Source: Roseobacter weihaiensis | GTDB taxonomy: Bacteria; Pseudomonadota; Alphaproteobacteria; Rhodobacterales; Rhodobacteraceae | Length of the DNA stretch: 64,000 nt | Reading direction: 5' to 3' | Assembly: GCF_020622345.1 (NCBI RefSeq) | Contig: NZ_JACNMO010000027.1 | Coordinates: 1-64,000, forward strand | Shown: piece after piece, positions 25,889 through 35,370 of the stretch | Layout of the letters: every line of letters starts with the position of its first letter | How positions within the stretch are numbered: the first letter of the stretch is position 1 | Translations under genes and position numbers: made by a program | The notes under the pieces: model-generated | The model's input: the letters and a program-made list of their open reading frames with translations, nothing else | The model's database searches: none | What the model was told of the DNA's origin: nothing

Positions 25889-27159
25889 CCATTCTGCTGA
25901 TCTTGGGCGCGCTTTTCGGGCTGCTGCTTCTGGGCGTGCCCGTGGCTTTTGCGCTGGGCGGGATGGGGCTGGCAATGCTCTATCTGGGCGGGTTCTCTCC
26001 CCTGATGGCGCCGCAATCGATCCTGTCAACGCTGGACGGGTTCATCCTGCTGGCGGTCCCGCTTTTCCTGTTGATGTCCAACCTGCTGCTCAAGGGCGGC
26101 GTCGGGCGGGATCTTTTTGCCGCCGTACAGGCCTGGGTCGGTCATTGGCCGGGGGGGCTGGCGGTCGCCACGATCATCAGTTGCGGGCTTTTTGCGGCCA
26201 TCTCCGGCTCTTCCGTGGCGACCGCGGCCACCATCGGCACCGTTGCGATCCCGGAGATGATCAACCGGGGCTACGAAAAACGCTTTGTCTATGGGCTGCT
26301 GGCCGCGGGTGGCACGCTCGGCATCCTGATCCCGCCGTCGATCCCGATGATTGTCTACGGGTTCGTCACAGAACAGTCTGTCATTGCGCTCTTTCTTGCG
26401 GGTATCGGGCCGGGTTTGCTCCTTGTCACGCTCTTTATCCTGTTCGCCATGTTGCATGCGCGTCTCTCCGGGAACTTCACCCCGGTGCCTAAGGCTACTT
26501 TGGCAGAGCGCCTCACCGCCTCCAAACGCGCGCTGCCTTCTGTTGCGCTGGCCGCTTTGGTGATTGTGGGGCTCTATTCAGGCGCCTTCACACCGACCGA
26601 AGCCGCTGCCATCGGTGCGGCGGCGGCGCTCTTGATCACCACCTTCTGGCTGCGCACCCTGACATGGCGCACTTTGTGGGAAGCCGTGCGCGAATCCGCG
26701 ATCACGACCGCCGCCATCCTGCTCATCGTGGCGGGTGCCAAGGTGTTCGGCAAAGCCATCGCCCTTTACCGTATCCCGCAGGATATCTCGGCCTTTCTGG
26801 CACAGGCCATCGACGGGCCGATCATGTTCATACTCGTGGTCTCGGTGGTGCTGTTGTTGATGGGGCTGGTGTTCGAGGCGCTGTCGATGATCCTGATCAT
26901 GACGCCGGTGCTGCTGCCGGCGGCTCTGGGTCTGGGCTTTGATCCGATCTGGTTCGGGATCTACATGGTCATCATGGTGGAATGTGCGCTGATCACACCG
27001 CCGGTTGGGCTGAACCTCTACGTGATCCAATCCGTGGCCAGGGCGACCCTTGCCAATGTGGCGCGCGGGGTCTGGCCATTCCTCCTGCTGATGCTCTTTA
27101 CGGTCGCGATCCTCTATATCTTCCCGGATCTCGCCCTCTATATCCCCTTCAAATGGTGA
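25885..27159 (+). CDS. dctM: TRAP transporter large permease (DctM family)
   Basis: 424-aa polytopic protein with the DctM hallmark GGVGRDLFAAVQAWVGHWPG, then ISGSSVATAATIG and the PPSIPMIVYG motif; the second half has EALSMILIMTPVLLP and ALITPPVGLNLYVIQ. It uses the sodium gradient to import the DctP ligand. It overlaps dctQ by 4 bp and is followed 4 bp later by the lyase-like gene, so all four are probably co-transcribed. Confidence 0.93.
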   Translation: MTILLILGALFGLLLLGVPVAFALGGMGLAMLYLGGFSPLMAPQSILSTLDGFILLAVPLFLLMSNLLLKGGVGRDLFAAVQAWVGHWPGGLAVATIISCGLFAAISGSSVATAATIGTVAIPEMINRGYEKRFVYGLLAAGGTLGILIPPSIPMIVYGFVTEQSVIALFLAGIGPGLLLVTLFILFAMLHARLSGNFTPVPKATLAERLTASKRALPSVALAALVIVGLYSGAFTPTEAAAIGAAAALLITTFWLRTLTWRTLWEAVRESAITTAAILLIVAGAKVFGKAIALYRIPQDISAFLAQAIDGPIMFILVVSVVLLLMGLVFEALSMILIMTPVLLPAALGLGFDPIWFGIYMVIMVECALITPPVGLNLYVIQSVARATLANVARGVWPFLLLMLFTVAILYIFPDLALYIPFKW

Positions 27160-27163
27160 TGCC

Positions 27164-28045
27164 ATGACCCACGCCCGGACCCTTCGCGCCCTGCTGGAGC
27201 AGGACAAATGCCACGTCATGCCGTGCTGTTTCGATGCGCTATCCGCCAAGTTGATCGCGCAGGAGGGATATGACTTGACCTTCATGTCGGGCTTTGCGGC
27301 CTCGGCAAGCCGGATCGGCGCGCCGGATCTGGGGTTGATGAGCTACGGTGAAGTGGTCGACCAGGCGCGCAATATCACTGACGCCATCGACATTCCGCTG
27401 ATCGGCGATGGCGACACCGGCTACGGCAACGCGATGAACGTGCAGCGCACGGTGGCGGGCTTCGCCAAGGCGGGCTGCGCAGCGGTGATGATCGAGGACC
27501 AGCTTGCCCCGAAACGCTGCGGTCACACGCCCGGCAAAGCGGTGGTGTCGCGCGACGAGGCCTATGACCGCATCCGCGCCGCCGTGGATGCGCGCGAGGC
27601 CCTGCGCGCACAAGGCGGCGATATCCTGATCCTGGCCCGCACCGACGCGCGCCATGAGCATGGGCTGACCGAGGCCATCGCGCGCGCGGCGACCTTTGCC
27701 GAACTGGGTGCGGACATTCTCTTTGTCGAAGCCCCGCAGTCCGAGGCTGAAATGCGCCAAGTTTGCGATACATTGCCGGGTCCGAAAATGGCCAATATCG
27801 TGGAAGGGGGGGAAACCCCCGATCTGCCAAACGCGGTGCTGCATGACATCGGCTATGCGATTGCAGCCTATCCGCTGTCGCTGATGGCGTCTGCGATGCA
27901 GGCCATGGTCACGACGCTTCGCGCCATGCGGGGCGATACGCGCCCCGGGCAAATGGATTTCGCCGAGCTGCGCCAGCGGATCGGATTTGACGCCTACTAT
28001 GATGCCTCCGAACGCTACGGATCCGCGAGACGGGGCAGGGACTAA
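27164..28045 (+). CDS. Isocitrate lyase/PEP mutase superfamily enzyme
   Basis: 293 aa. The TIM-barrel active-site elements are visible: MPCCFDALSAKLI, MSGFAASASRIGAPD, IGDGDTGYGNA, VMIEDQLAPKRCGHTPGK and ILARTDARHE. The KRCGH loop with its cysteine is the mark of C-C lyases (methylisocitrate or dimethylmalate lyase, oxaloacetate hydrolase) rather than of the phosphonate mutases. The exact substrate is open. Being the last gene of the TRAP operon, it may cleave the imported acid; that is inference. Confidence 0.82.
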   Translation: MTHARTLRALLEQDKCHVMPCCFDALSAKLIAQEGYDLTFMSGFAASASRIGAPDLGLMSYGEVVDQARNITDAIDIPLIGDGDTGYGNAMNVQRTVAGFAKAGCAAVMIEDQLAPKRCGHTPGKAVVSRDEAYDRIRAAVDAREALRAQGGDILILARTDARHEHGLTEAIARAATFAELGADILFVEAPQSEAEMRQVCDTLPGPKMANIVEGGETPDLPNAVLHDIGYAIAAYPLSLMASAMQAMVTTLRAMRGDTRPGQMDFAELRQRIGFDAYYDASERYGSARRGRD

Positions 28046-28188
28046 GGCCAGGTCGGTTGAGGCCAAAACAGGGTTCCTGTACGCCGACGAACTCTGCGGA
28101 CCCCGGAGCCAAAGGGGCCAAGGTCTCCACATTTGCGATTTCATCAAGCGGTCTGAGGCGCGGATACGGGCAGAAGCTCCCTGTCAGG

Positions 28189-29361
28189 CTACACACCCTG
28201 CCGGGCGCGCCGCCGACTGGTCAGCAGATGCGCCAGAATGCCGACGGCGTATAGCGCCGCGACCAGTGCGAATACCGCACTGTTTCCCGCCATGCTCAGA
28301 AACGCCAGCAGCAGCGGTGTCCCCAACAGGTTGCCGATATTCCCGGTCTGCGCCATCACGCCATAGGCAAGCGCCTGGGTTTCAACCGATTTGTTCAGCT
28401 CCGGCACGGCAGAGAAACTGGCCCCCTGAACAAGGCCGAGAACACAGAACAGGGCGACGCTGACGACGGCCAGCGGCGCGCCCAACAGTGCCAGAAAGAC
28501 CAGCAGAATTGCGCCAAAAAAGCCGATGATGACGATGCGGACGCTCGACAGGGATCGCAGCAGGAGGGGAACCAGAAGAAGCGAGCTTGCAATGCTGGCC
28601 AAGGGCATCAGCCCTGTGACGCCCGTTCGGATGGCGTCGGGCAGCAGAGGGGGAAGAATGGCCAGCAGGGACACGAAAGTGAGCGTGTAAAAAAGCCAGC
28701 CAATACCCGGTGCAGAGATCGTGGGGGACTGGTAGGCACGCAGATGGTTCTCAACCATATCCCTGAAACTGAGGCCGCACGCCACGGGCCCGGCTGCCGC
28801 AACCTGCCTGAGATCGATCAGCAGCACTGTTGCGATCATGAACATGAAAACACCGTGCAGGACGAACAACGCGCTGAGCCCGTTCGATTCGATGAGCGGC
28901 AGCCCGAGCCAGGCCAGGAGCGCGAAGGACACTCCGAAAAACGTGCTCCAGAGCGCCATCGCGGCCCCGCGATATCGGTCCGAACTGATCTGGGCGATCA
29001 ATGTCGGGGCCGCAACAACGATGGCAAGATGCGAGATACCTTCAATGACGCGGCTGAAAAGCATGACGGGGAAACTGGGAAAACTTGCTTGCCACAGGGA
29101 TACCGCAGCTCCCAGCCCCATACCAAAAAGCAGCATCCGCTTGGTGCCCACCTTTGCGACCAGCCCCCCTGCGGCAATGCCAAGGATTGCGCCGACAAGG
29201 CTCACAAAGGACAGCATCCAGCCCAGTTCATTGCCGATATGCGGGTAGGTCTCCTTGATGTAGGAGAACGGCACCACAATCTTTGCGAATTGTGCGGCGG
29301 CCCCAAGCCCTGCAAGCCAAAGCAGAAACACCGACAGAATTTGGCGTAGCGATTTAGTCAT
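28189..29361 (-). CDS. Major facilitator superfamily transporter
   Basis: 390 aa with about twelve membrane helices. The loop 2-3 motif is present as GGLVAKVGTKRMLLFG, and the fourth helix carries SRVIEGISHLAIVVAAPTLIAQ. The central loop is short. Nothing in the sequence fixes the substrate. A Xre-type regulator gene lies 43 bp upstream on the same strand and may control it. Confidence 0.85.
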   Translation of the reverse strand: MTKSLRQILSVFLLWLAGLGAAAQFAKIVVPFSYIKETYPHIGNELGWMLSFVSLVGAILGIAAGGLVAKVGTKRMLLFGMGLGAAVSLWQASFPSFPVMLFSRVIEGISHLAIVVAAPTLIAQISSDRYRGAAMALWSTFFGVSFALLAWLGLPLIESNGLSALFVLHGVFMFMIATVLLIDLRQVAAAGPVACGLSFRDMVENHLRAYQSPTISAPGIGWLFYTLTFVSLLAILPPLLPDAIRTGVTGLMPLASIASSLLLVPLLLRSLSSVRIVIIGFFGAILLVFLALLGAPLAVVSVALFCVLGLVQGASFSAVPELNKSVETQALAYGVMAQTGNIGNLLGTPLLLAFLSMAGNSAVFALVAALYAVGILAHLLTSRRRARQGV

Positions 29362-29404
29362 GCGGTGGTGTTAACCTGCGCGAACCGGTCAGACCACGCA
29401 TAAA

Positions 29405-29971
29405 TTATGCGTTTGAGGGCAAACCACTGACCAATCGCGCCGGTGTCCCGTCCGACAGGTAAACGCGCTCCCAAAGAATGGTGCCAGCGCTGATCCTGAT
29501 CCTGTCATGCAAGACTTCGGAGGTGTCAAACGCCTTGGGAGCGGGCAAATAAGTGTCCCACCAACCCATTGCCTCCAACTCACTTTCGGCCTGTCGGATT
29601 TCGTCGGAAGCGAATTGCCACAGTGACGTTCCAAGCAGGGCGCCGCGTGTTGTGTCCCAGTCTTTCGCTCTGCTTTCTGAATAGGCAAGGCAGACGTGGT
29701 TTGCTTCCTCCACGAGATGAACGCAGCCGGTTGATTGCTGTACCAGACGCTTCAAAGCGGCATCCTCGATCCGGGCCGATGTCAGAACGTCAAGACCTGC
29801 CTGTTGGGTCAGATCGTCGGGCGTCTGCAGGCCACTTTCCCATCTTGAAACGGTCGTCTGATTGACGCCGAGAAGATCCGCAAGGGCGGCCTGTTTCATG
29901 CCGACGGATAGACGCTGTCGCTTCAAGCGTTTTCCAAAAGCGGGCAATGTAGGGGGTATTTTTGGGGCCAT
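29405..29971 (-). CDS. Xre-family transcriptional regulator with C-terminal sensor-like domain
   Basis: 188 aa. The HTH is FGKRLKRQRLSVGMKQAALADLLGVNQTTVSRWESG at residues 12-47. Beyond it lies a ~120-residue part with AYSESRAKDWDTTRGALLGTSLW, which looks PAS-like but was not assigned with certainty. It lies directly ahead of the MFS transporter gene on the minus strand, so it probably regulates that exporter and itself. Confidence 0.78.
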   Translation of the reverse strand: MAPKIPPTLPAFGKRLKRQRLSVGMKQAALADLLGVNQTTVSRWESGLQTPDDLTQQAGLDVLTSARIEDAALKRLVQQSTGCVHLVEEANHVCLAYSESRAKDWDTTRGALLGTSLWQFASDEIRQAESELEAMGWWDTYLPAPKAFDTSEVLHDRIRISAGTILWERVYLSDGTPARLVSGLPSNA

Positions 29972-30281
29972 ACTCTATCGTTGCACAGAAGTATCAGATG
30001 CGAAATGCATGAGCGCATAATCTCATGAACACTTCCGGTGCGATGAATCGGTCTTGTTAAACTGTAAAAAGGGCGTGTGACGGCCGGGCGGTTTTGCGCA
30101 AGCTCAGACCACCGGGTCATCGGGGGACGGCAACCCCGGTTCCGTTCCAGCGAAAGCGTCGCGCATTGCGACCCATTACTGAAGGCATGCCGCTTCATGC
30201 CCGCGCATTGTCCGAAGGCTGGGGTTCGGTTAGGATGATGCCGTAAAGGCACGGTTTTCGCGCAGCAAAGGGAGACCCCAC
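29972..30281. promoter_or_regulatory. Intergenic region between divergent regulator and membrane-protein genes
   Basis: About 310 bp holding the promoters for the Xre regulator (leftwards) and the small membrane protein (rightwards). Only short open frames are present and none is convincing. No clear inverted repeat of useful length was found by eye. Confidence 0.45.
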
Positions 30282-30854
30282 ATGCAGCGGATTCTGCCCG
30301 CCCCCCGCAGGGGCCTCGCGGGCGTCTGGGACAGATTTGTCGGTCCCGGCATGACAAAGGGTGAGTTGTGGCTTGTCCTGTCGGCAAGCGTCATGGCGGC
30401 TGTTCTCGCGGGCCTGCATGTTTGGGGTCTTGGCGGCGGCTGGCCGCTCGCACTGGTGGCTGCTCTTGTCGCCTTTGATGTGATCGGTGGCGCTGTGTGC
30501 AACGCCACGGACACGACGAAACGCTGGTATCACCGGCCGGGTACAACGGCCAAAGATCACTTCAGCTTCATCGCGCTGCATATCCTGCATATCTTTCTCG
30601 TCGCCGCGCTCTTTCGGGGCAGTGGGGTCGATTGGGTCTATTTCCTTGCCATTTCCGCCTGGCTCCTGATCTCTGCGGCGCTTGTGATCCGGGTGCCAGA
30701 GATGCTGAAAAGTCCCGTTGCTATCCTTTTGTACATAGCCGGGATTGCGACCACTCTTTACGGGGTTGGTTTGACACCGGGACTGGAATGGTTTGTGCCC
30801 GCACTGTTCCTGAAGCTTCTGGTGGGCCATGCCGTGCCATTGCAAAAGCTTTGA
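30282..30854 (+). CDS. Integral membrane protein of unknown function
   Basis: 190 aa with about five membrane helices (LWLVLSASVMAAVLAGLHVWG, LALVAALVAFDVIGGAVCNA, FIALHILHIFLVAALF, WVYFLAISAWLLISAALVI, VAILLYIAGIATTLYGVG). A conserved-looking loop NATDTTKRWYHRPG lies after helix two. AAAGGGAG precedes the ATG by about 8 bases. No family was recognised, and neighbours give no clue. Confidence 0.75.
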   Translation: MQRILPAPRRGLAGVWDRFVGPGMTKGELWLVLSASVMAAVLAGLHVWGLGGGWPLALVAALVAFDVIGGAVCNATDTTKRWYHRPGTTAKDHFSFIALHILHIFLVAALFRGSGVDWVYFLAISAWLLISAALVIRVPEMLKSPVAILLYIAGIATTLYGVGLTPGLEWFVPALFLKLLVGHAVPLQKL

Positions 30855-32017
30855 GGCATGTGCGCCTCAACCGCTCCACACCAGTTGAGAACGGGCTGAC
30901 AGGTGCGCATACGCCCACGTCGGGGTATTTTGACGGCTTGGGTCGCGGTCCTTGCTGAGTTGGTGAGGGTGATACGCGGGTCACGGGCCAACGTATCGCA
31001 CCGCGGCTCAGCGACCATATGGGTCAGTACAAAGCGGTCATGAACAACTTCCTGGGCACGGCTGCAAGAGCGGAAACTGTCTCCAACGGCATGAGCCTTA
31101 CAAAGCCATCCGCCAATTCCGACGGCAGGGGGCCGGATCAGAGTAGGGCGTTCTGATATCTGCAGGATTGGGTCAAGCAGATATTGGCGGTTGAGCTGGC
31201 CGCAAAGCCAAAAGACCTTGAGTGGATGTTTGCAGACCCGGACCGTTCCAGTGTTCCCGTCTTCGGAGGCAGTGCGTCCCGGCCTGCCGAGAGTATCGGG
31301 AGAAAAACTGCTCTGATAAGCTGGTTGGTAAAGCGACCAGCGGCAACCGGCCTTTGCCGCCGTCCGGTGGCATGTGTCTGGCATCCGCCTTCTCCAATCC
31401 GTTGTGAACGGATTTGGCCTGTTCGCCGCAGCACCCGGCGCAGTGGTCTGGATTGAAGGGGACGAGGTGTGCGAGGAGATCGTCATGGCGGCTTACAATG
31501 ACCATGGGTTCGCGGCTTCCGCTCAAAGAGCCTGGGCCGCCCGGTCTGAGTTTAATCCCGGTCGCCTGCTCGTGGGGACGATTGACGGATTGAACTTTGC
31601 ATCGCGCCGAACGGCCGCGCGGGCCGGACGAGAAGCCGTGCTGGACTATGTCTTCGTCTCTTTGAAGTCGGGGGAAGTGCGTTCGGGTGCAGTGCCCGCT
31701 GCGCGCCGCCGATTAGCCCATACTGTCACCGACCGCAAATTAAGGAACGGGCGGCTTCAACGCATCTGCTGGCCAGCGCGTCACTCTTTCATATGATTTC
31801 TGTCTCTGTATTTATGGTACGCGGCACGCTGCATAGAACTGACCACGGTCCTGCGCCATCAATCCAGAAATCAGATTGCGAGCCGGACCTCCCAAGGGGT
31901 GCACCAAGGCCAAGACTAGCAGTTTGTCACAGCCCCTCGGCGCCGCGCAAAGACTTTGCAGGCCGTTCACGCGTCCCAGCCGGCAATTTGGGCCTTGGCG
32001 CGGTAAGGCGGTCGCGG
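30855..32017. other. 1.16-kb region without a supported gene
   Basis: Several open frames of 90-240 codons exist on both strands, the longest on the minus strand at 30758-31486 and a plus-strand one at 31374-31796. They overlap one another, lack ribosome sites and do not resemble known families. The composition is still GC-rich. It may be a relic of decayed genes. I see nothing nameable. Confidence 0.5.
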
Positions 32018-33433
32018 TCAGCCGGTCTGACCCTGTCTGCGGCGCATGAGGCCAAGTCCGCCAAGAGCCAGCCCAAGCAGCCAAGCGGATGCAGGCAAGG
32101 GCACCGGGGCCGGTGCGTTTCCGGATAGAACCTCGTACCGCAGCCCTTCGGCTGTGCCTTCCGCGAACCCGGCCCAATAGGTGTGATCGTCCCTGAAGGT
32201 ACCGTCCTCGTTGACCGACCAGATGCCGTCGCTGCCGATGTCCGTCAGATCGAGATATGCGCCCTTATCCGCGTCGCCTTTGAGCTCGCTGTCCATCCAG
32301 GATGTCACGAAATGCTGTGCGACATTGTTCATGAACACCGAGTCCCAGACCGGATCAGAGTAGTGTTCCGACACATTGAACCCCAGTCTTTCGTTGAAGT
32401 AGAAGCTCTCCTCCGGCGCGGGGATCGGGGCCGCCGTGTTGTGACCGCCACCATCAAATGTTAGCAAGGCGCGGTCTGTGCCGGTTGCCCCCTCCCAGAT
32501 CGCGCGCACACCGTCGTCATAAAGCGATGTCGCATCCTCCGAACCGGCTATGAACAGAATCGGGATCTCGATGCCTGCCAGCCCGTCGGCGTCCCAGAAT
32601 CCGGTGTTCATTCCCCAAGGTCCGATCGCGACCGCGGTCTTGATACGGGGATCGGGAAGCGCTTCATGTGTTTCACTGCCCGCCTGATGGATGCCCAGCG
32701 TGCCCTGTGGCCCGCCCCAGGGGTAGCCAACGGATGTTTCGGTAACGCCACCCCCGGCAGTTATGATCGCCCCGTAACCGCCCATCGAATAACCGAGCAG
32801 CCCGGTATTGTCGGCGTCAATCAGCCCTGCCAGATCCGAAGACGCATCCTCGTTCAGCCTGGCCATCTGATCCAAGACAAACAGTTGATCCAGCGACCGG
32901 TTCACCAGCGTCGAACCAAACGCCGCCTGTGTGCGGTAGGTCGAATCGGTATGATCGATCGAGGCCACGATATATCCTTTGGACGCGAGGTTTTCCGCCA
33001 GGTGCGACATCAAGAAACGATTGCCGGGGTATCCGTGGCTCATCAGGAGCAGCGGAAAGGGATCCGTGGTGTCCGCCGGGGTGGCATCGCGTATTGCACG
33101 GCCTTCCAGGGTCACTTCTGTGGTTCCATCCCGCAGGTAGGTGTTGAAGGATGTGTCGCCCGTCGCCCCCTCTGCTGCCGGATACCACATTTCGACCGTC
33201 AAGGGGCGGTCGTATCTCGGAAATGTCGTGGGCTCTTCACCCGCGGGGTCAATGGCCAGAATGTCGATCTGATCCTTGTTCAACAATTCAATCTGGCGCA
33301 CACCTACAGGCAGCGCGCCATAAGCGGACAGTTCGGGCGCGTCAGGTGATTGCCCGTCGATCCTGTTCTGCGCCGCAAGCGGCGTGGCGGTCGTCGCGGC
33401 GATCATGGCCGCTGTCAGAGCGATCTGTTTCAT
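32018..33433 (-). CDS. Secreted alpha/beta hydrolase with VPLPA-CTERM anchor
   Basis: 471 aa from the ATG at 33433 (GGAGAA upstream; the frame is open to 33631). The signal peptide is MKQIALTAAMIAATTATPLAA. Hydrolase features: oxyanion MSHGYPGNRF, nucleophile elbow LLGYSMGGYGA (Ser216), then LFIAGSEDATS and a late GGGHN that supplies the histidine. The fold suggests a PAF-acetylhydrolase/dienelactone-hydrolase-like esterase. The C-terminus VPLPASAWLLGLALGGLG followed by LMRRRQ is a VPLPA-CTERM sorting signal, so surface display is likely. Substrate unknown. Confidence 0.83.
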   Translation of the reverse strand: MKQIALTAAMIAATTATPLAAQNRIDGQSPDAPELSAYGALPVGVRQIELLNKDQIDILAIDPAGEEPTTFPRYDRPLTVEMWYPAAEGATGDTSFNTYLRDGTTEVTLEGRAIRDATPADTTDPFPLLLMSHGYPGNRFLMSHLAENLASKGYIVASIDHTDSTYRTQAAFGSTLVNRSLDQLFVLDQMARLNEDASSDLAGLIDADNTGLLGYSMGGYGAIITAGGGVTETSVGYPWGGPQGTLGIHQAGSETHEALPDPRIKTAVAIGPWGMNTGFWDADGLAGIEIPILFIAGSEDATSLYDDGVRAIWEGATGTDRALLTFDGGGHNTAAPIPAPEESFYFNERLGFNVSEHYSDPVWDSVFMNNVAQHFVTSWMDSELKGDADKGAYLDLTDIGSDGIWSVNEDGTFRDDHTYWAGFAEGTAEGLRYEVLSGNAPAPVPLPASAWLLGLALGGLGLMRRRQGQTG

Positions 33434-33687
33434 TCTCAATTCTCCTTGGGTGTTCATCAACCTTAACGAATACGCATCGTGAAAGTAGAATTTTTCTGCA
33501 CTGCTCAACCAAATCAGGTCTTCGAAACGGTAATATGAACGTTGGTCCCATCCCGCTTTCCTGTCATTGGTCAATCCTGCGGCCTGGATCTGGAAAGAGT
33601 TCCGATTGTCATTTTCCCGCGCTGCAGCCAAGATCTGTTCTTGAGCTCACCGCCGTCCGGTGCGCGATAGCAGATGGGTTACAGGCT

Positions 33688-34578
33688 TTGGCAACCAGGC
33701 AGTCGAACACTCGCGGGATCGTCCTTATGTCCATCGCGATGCTTGGCGTCCCAATGGTGGATGGTATCGCGAAATACCTCAGTTCAGAGTATTCGCCCTT
33801 GTTTATCGGGTGGGCGCGCTATGCGGTCGCCTGCCTGATCGTCATACCGCTGGCATACAGGCTCCATGGGGTGCGGATGTTCCCGGATGAGCAGCGGTTT
33901 GCACATCTGGTGCGCACTGCCTTTCTGGTGACCGCGATGACGCTCTATTTCCTCGCGATTGCACGGATTCCCATATCTCTCGCCGTCAGCGCCTATTTCG
34001 TTGGCCCGGTTGTTGCGGTGGCGCTTTCCGTTCTGTTTCTGAAAGAAACTTTCACAGGGCCAAAACTGCTGAGCCTGGTGCTGGGATTTGTGGGATCCGT
34101 TGTTGTGCTCCAACCGTCAGGGGACATTGAAATCGGTCTGATCATGGCCTTTGGGGCCGGTCTTTTCTTTGCGCTCTATTTAATTGCGACGCGTCAGGCA
34201 TCCCAGAACAGTGACCCGATAAAGACGCTGGCATTTCAGTGTGTAATCGGGACTGTTTTACTGAGCCCACAGGCGGCCTTTACGTTTGAAGTTCCCCAGG
34301 CAGATGTTTTGTGGCTATTTGCAGGCTTGGGTGCCGTTTCCGCCATCGCGCACCTGTTGACCATACTGGCTTTTCGCCTTTCGGATGCGTCAACCCTTGC
34401 ACCTTTGGTCTATCTCGAACTTGTCGGCAGCGCGATCATAGGGTTTCTGATTTTTTCCGAGATCCCGACGGTCACGACAGTTGGTGGTGCGGTGCTGATC
34501 ATTGTCTCGGGTCTGGTTCTCCTTAAACACCCCCCTACGCAATCAAACGGAAAGCCTCGCAATGAACAAAACCCTTGA
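33688..34578 (+). CDS. EamA/DMT-family transporter
   Basis: About 296 aa with ten membrane helices in two EamA halves: GVPMVDGIAKYLSSEYSPLFIGWARY begins the first and ALYLIATRQASQ the second. The open frame runs back to 33151 through non-membrane sequence antisense to the hydrolase gene, so the start must be near 33690. TTG 33688 keeps the usual NTRGIVLMS lead-in, and ATG 33727 is the alternative. Substrate unknown. The downstream GNAT gene overlaps its end by 17 bp. Confidence 0.82.
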   Translation: MATRQSNTRGIVLMSIAMLGVPMVDGIAKYLSSEYSPLFIGWARYAVACLIVIPLAYRLHGVRMFPDEQRFAHLVRTAFLVTAMTLYFLAIARIPISLAVSAYFVGPVVAVALSVLFLKETFTGPKLLSLVLGFVGSVVVLQPSGDIEIGLIMAFGAGLFFALYLIATRQASQNSDPIKTLAFQCVIGTVLLSPQAAFTFEVPQADVLWLFAGLGAVSAIAHLLTILAFRLSDASTLAPLVYLELVGSAIIGFLIFSEIPTVTTVGGAVLIIVSGLVLLKHPPTQSNGKPRNEQNP

Positions 34579-35071
34579 AATCGTCAGCTGCTCAGAGATG
34601 AGCCGATCCCAGCTGGAAAATGTCCGCACGCTTGTGGTTTCGGAAAACCAGGTGGAATTTGGCGGAACATTCTCGGAGTCCCTGGATGGCGATCTGGCGG
34701 ACAACAGCGAGACGGTTCAAGGCTACTGTTTTCTGAGAGATGGCGAACCTATCGGCATCGTGACCCTTAAAAGGCCCCCTTCCACGGCGGATTGGGTGCC
34801 TGCGAACGCCGTATCTCTGCACGGGTTCAAGATCGACATGAGATGGCAGGGGCAGGGTCTTGGAGGCAAGGCATTCGGGCTTGCGGTTCAGGCGGCGGCC
34901 CTGAGATGGCCCGAAGCTGAACAACTGGTTCTTGCTGTTGATGCGGATAATACGACAGCGCTTGCGGTGTATCGAAGCTTTGGCATGACAGACAGCGGCC
35001 CTGTTTACGCGGGGCGGATTGGACAAGAACACAGGCTGTCAATGGTCCTCCGCGGTCTGGATGTCGTTTAG
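34562..35071 (+). CDS. GNAT-family N-acetyltransferase
   Basis: 169 aa from ATG 34562 (GGAAAG upstream). The acetyl-CoA site is seen as IDMRWQGQGLGGKAFGLAVQ (Q/R-x-x-G-x-G/A pattern), followed by VLAVDADNTTALAVYRSFGM, motif B of the family. The acceptor substrate is unknown. It overlaps the EamA transporter gene by 17 bp in another frame, so the two are probably translated together. Confidence 0.85.
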   Translation: MNKTLEIVSCSEMSRSQLENVRTLVVSENQVEFGGTFSESLDGDLADNSETVQGYCFLRDGEPIGIVTLKRPPSTADWVPANAVSLHGFKIDMRWQGQGLGGKAFGLAVQAAALRWPEAEQLVLAVDADNTTALAVYRSFGMTDSGPVYAGRIGQEHRLSMVLRGLDVV

Positions 35072-35370
35072 GCGACGCTTTGGAAGCGGAAATCACTGGG
35101 AGACAGGAGGTTTTTCCTCTCAGCGGTGATACAGATGGCATTTTCCTGTCCTGCTGGACTTGATCCGCAACCTTTCCTCCGGGAAGGCGTCCTGACCTTG
35201 AAGCCGAGCTGTGAAGAGATCTGTGTCGGGTTGGCGAAAGCAGTGCGCGATCCTCTGGTCAGAAACGGGCGCCGGGCGCGCGCATGGCATGAAAGCACGA
35301 TGTTCACCCCTCTATTTCGACAGATTGATTACCTCTGAGGCAGCGCTCACCAGGATCTGGCATTCGCGGA

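Noticed and set aside
31374-31796. 140-codon frame in the 30.9-32.0 kb gap
   Set aside because: No ribosome site, no family resemblance, and competing frames on the other strand.
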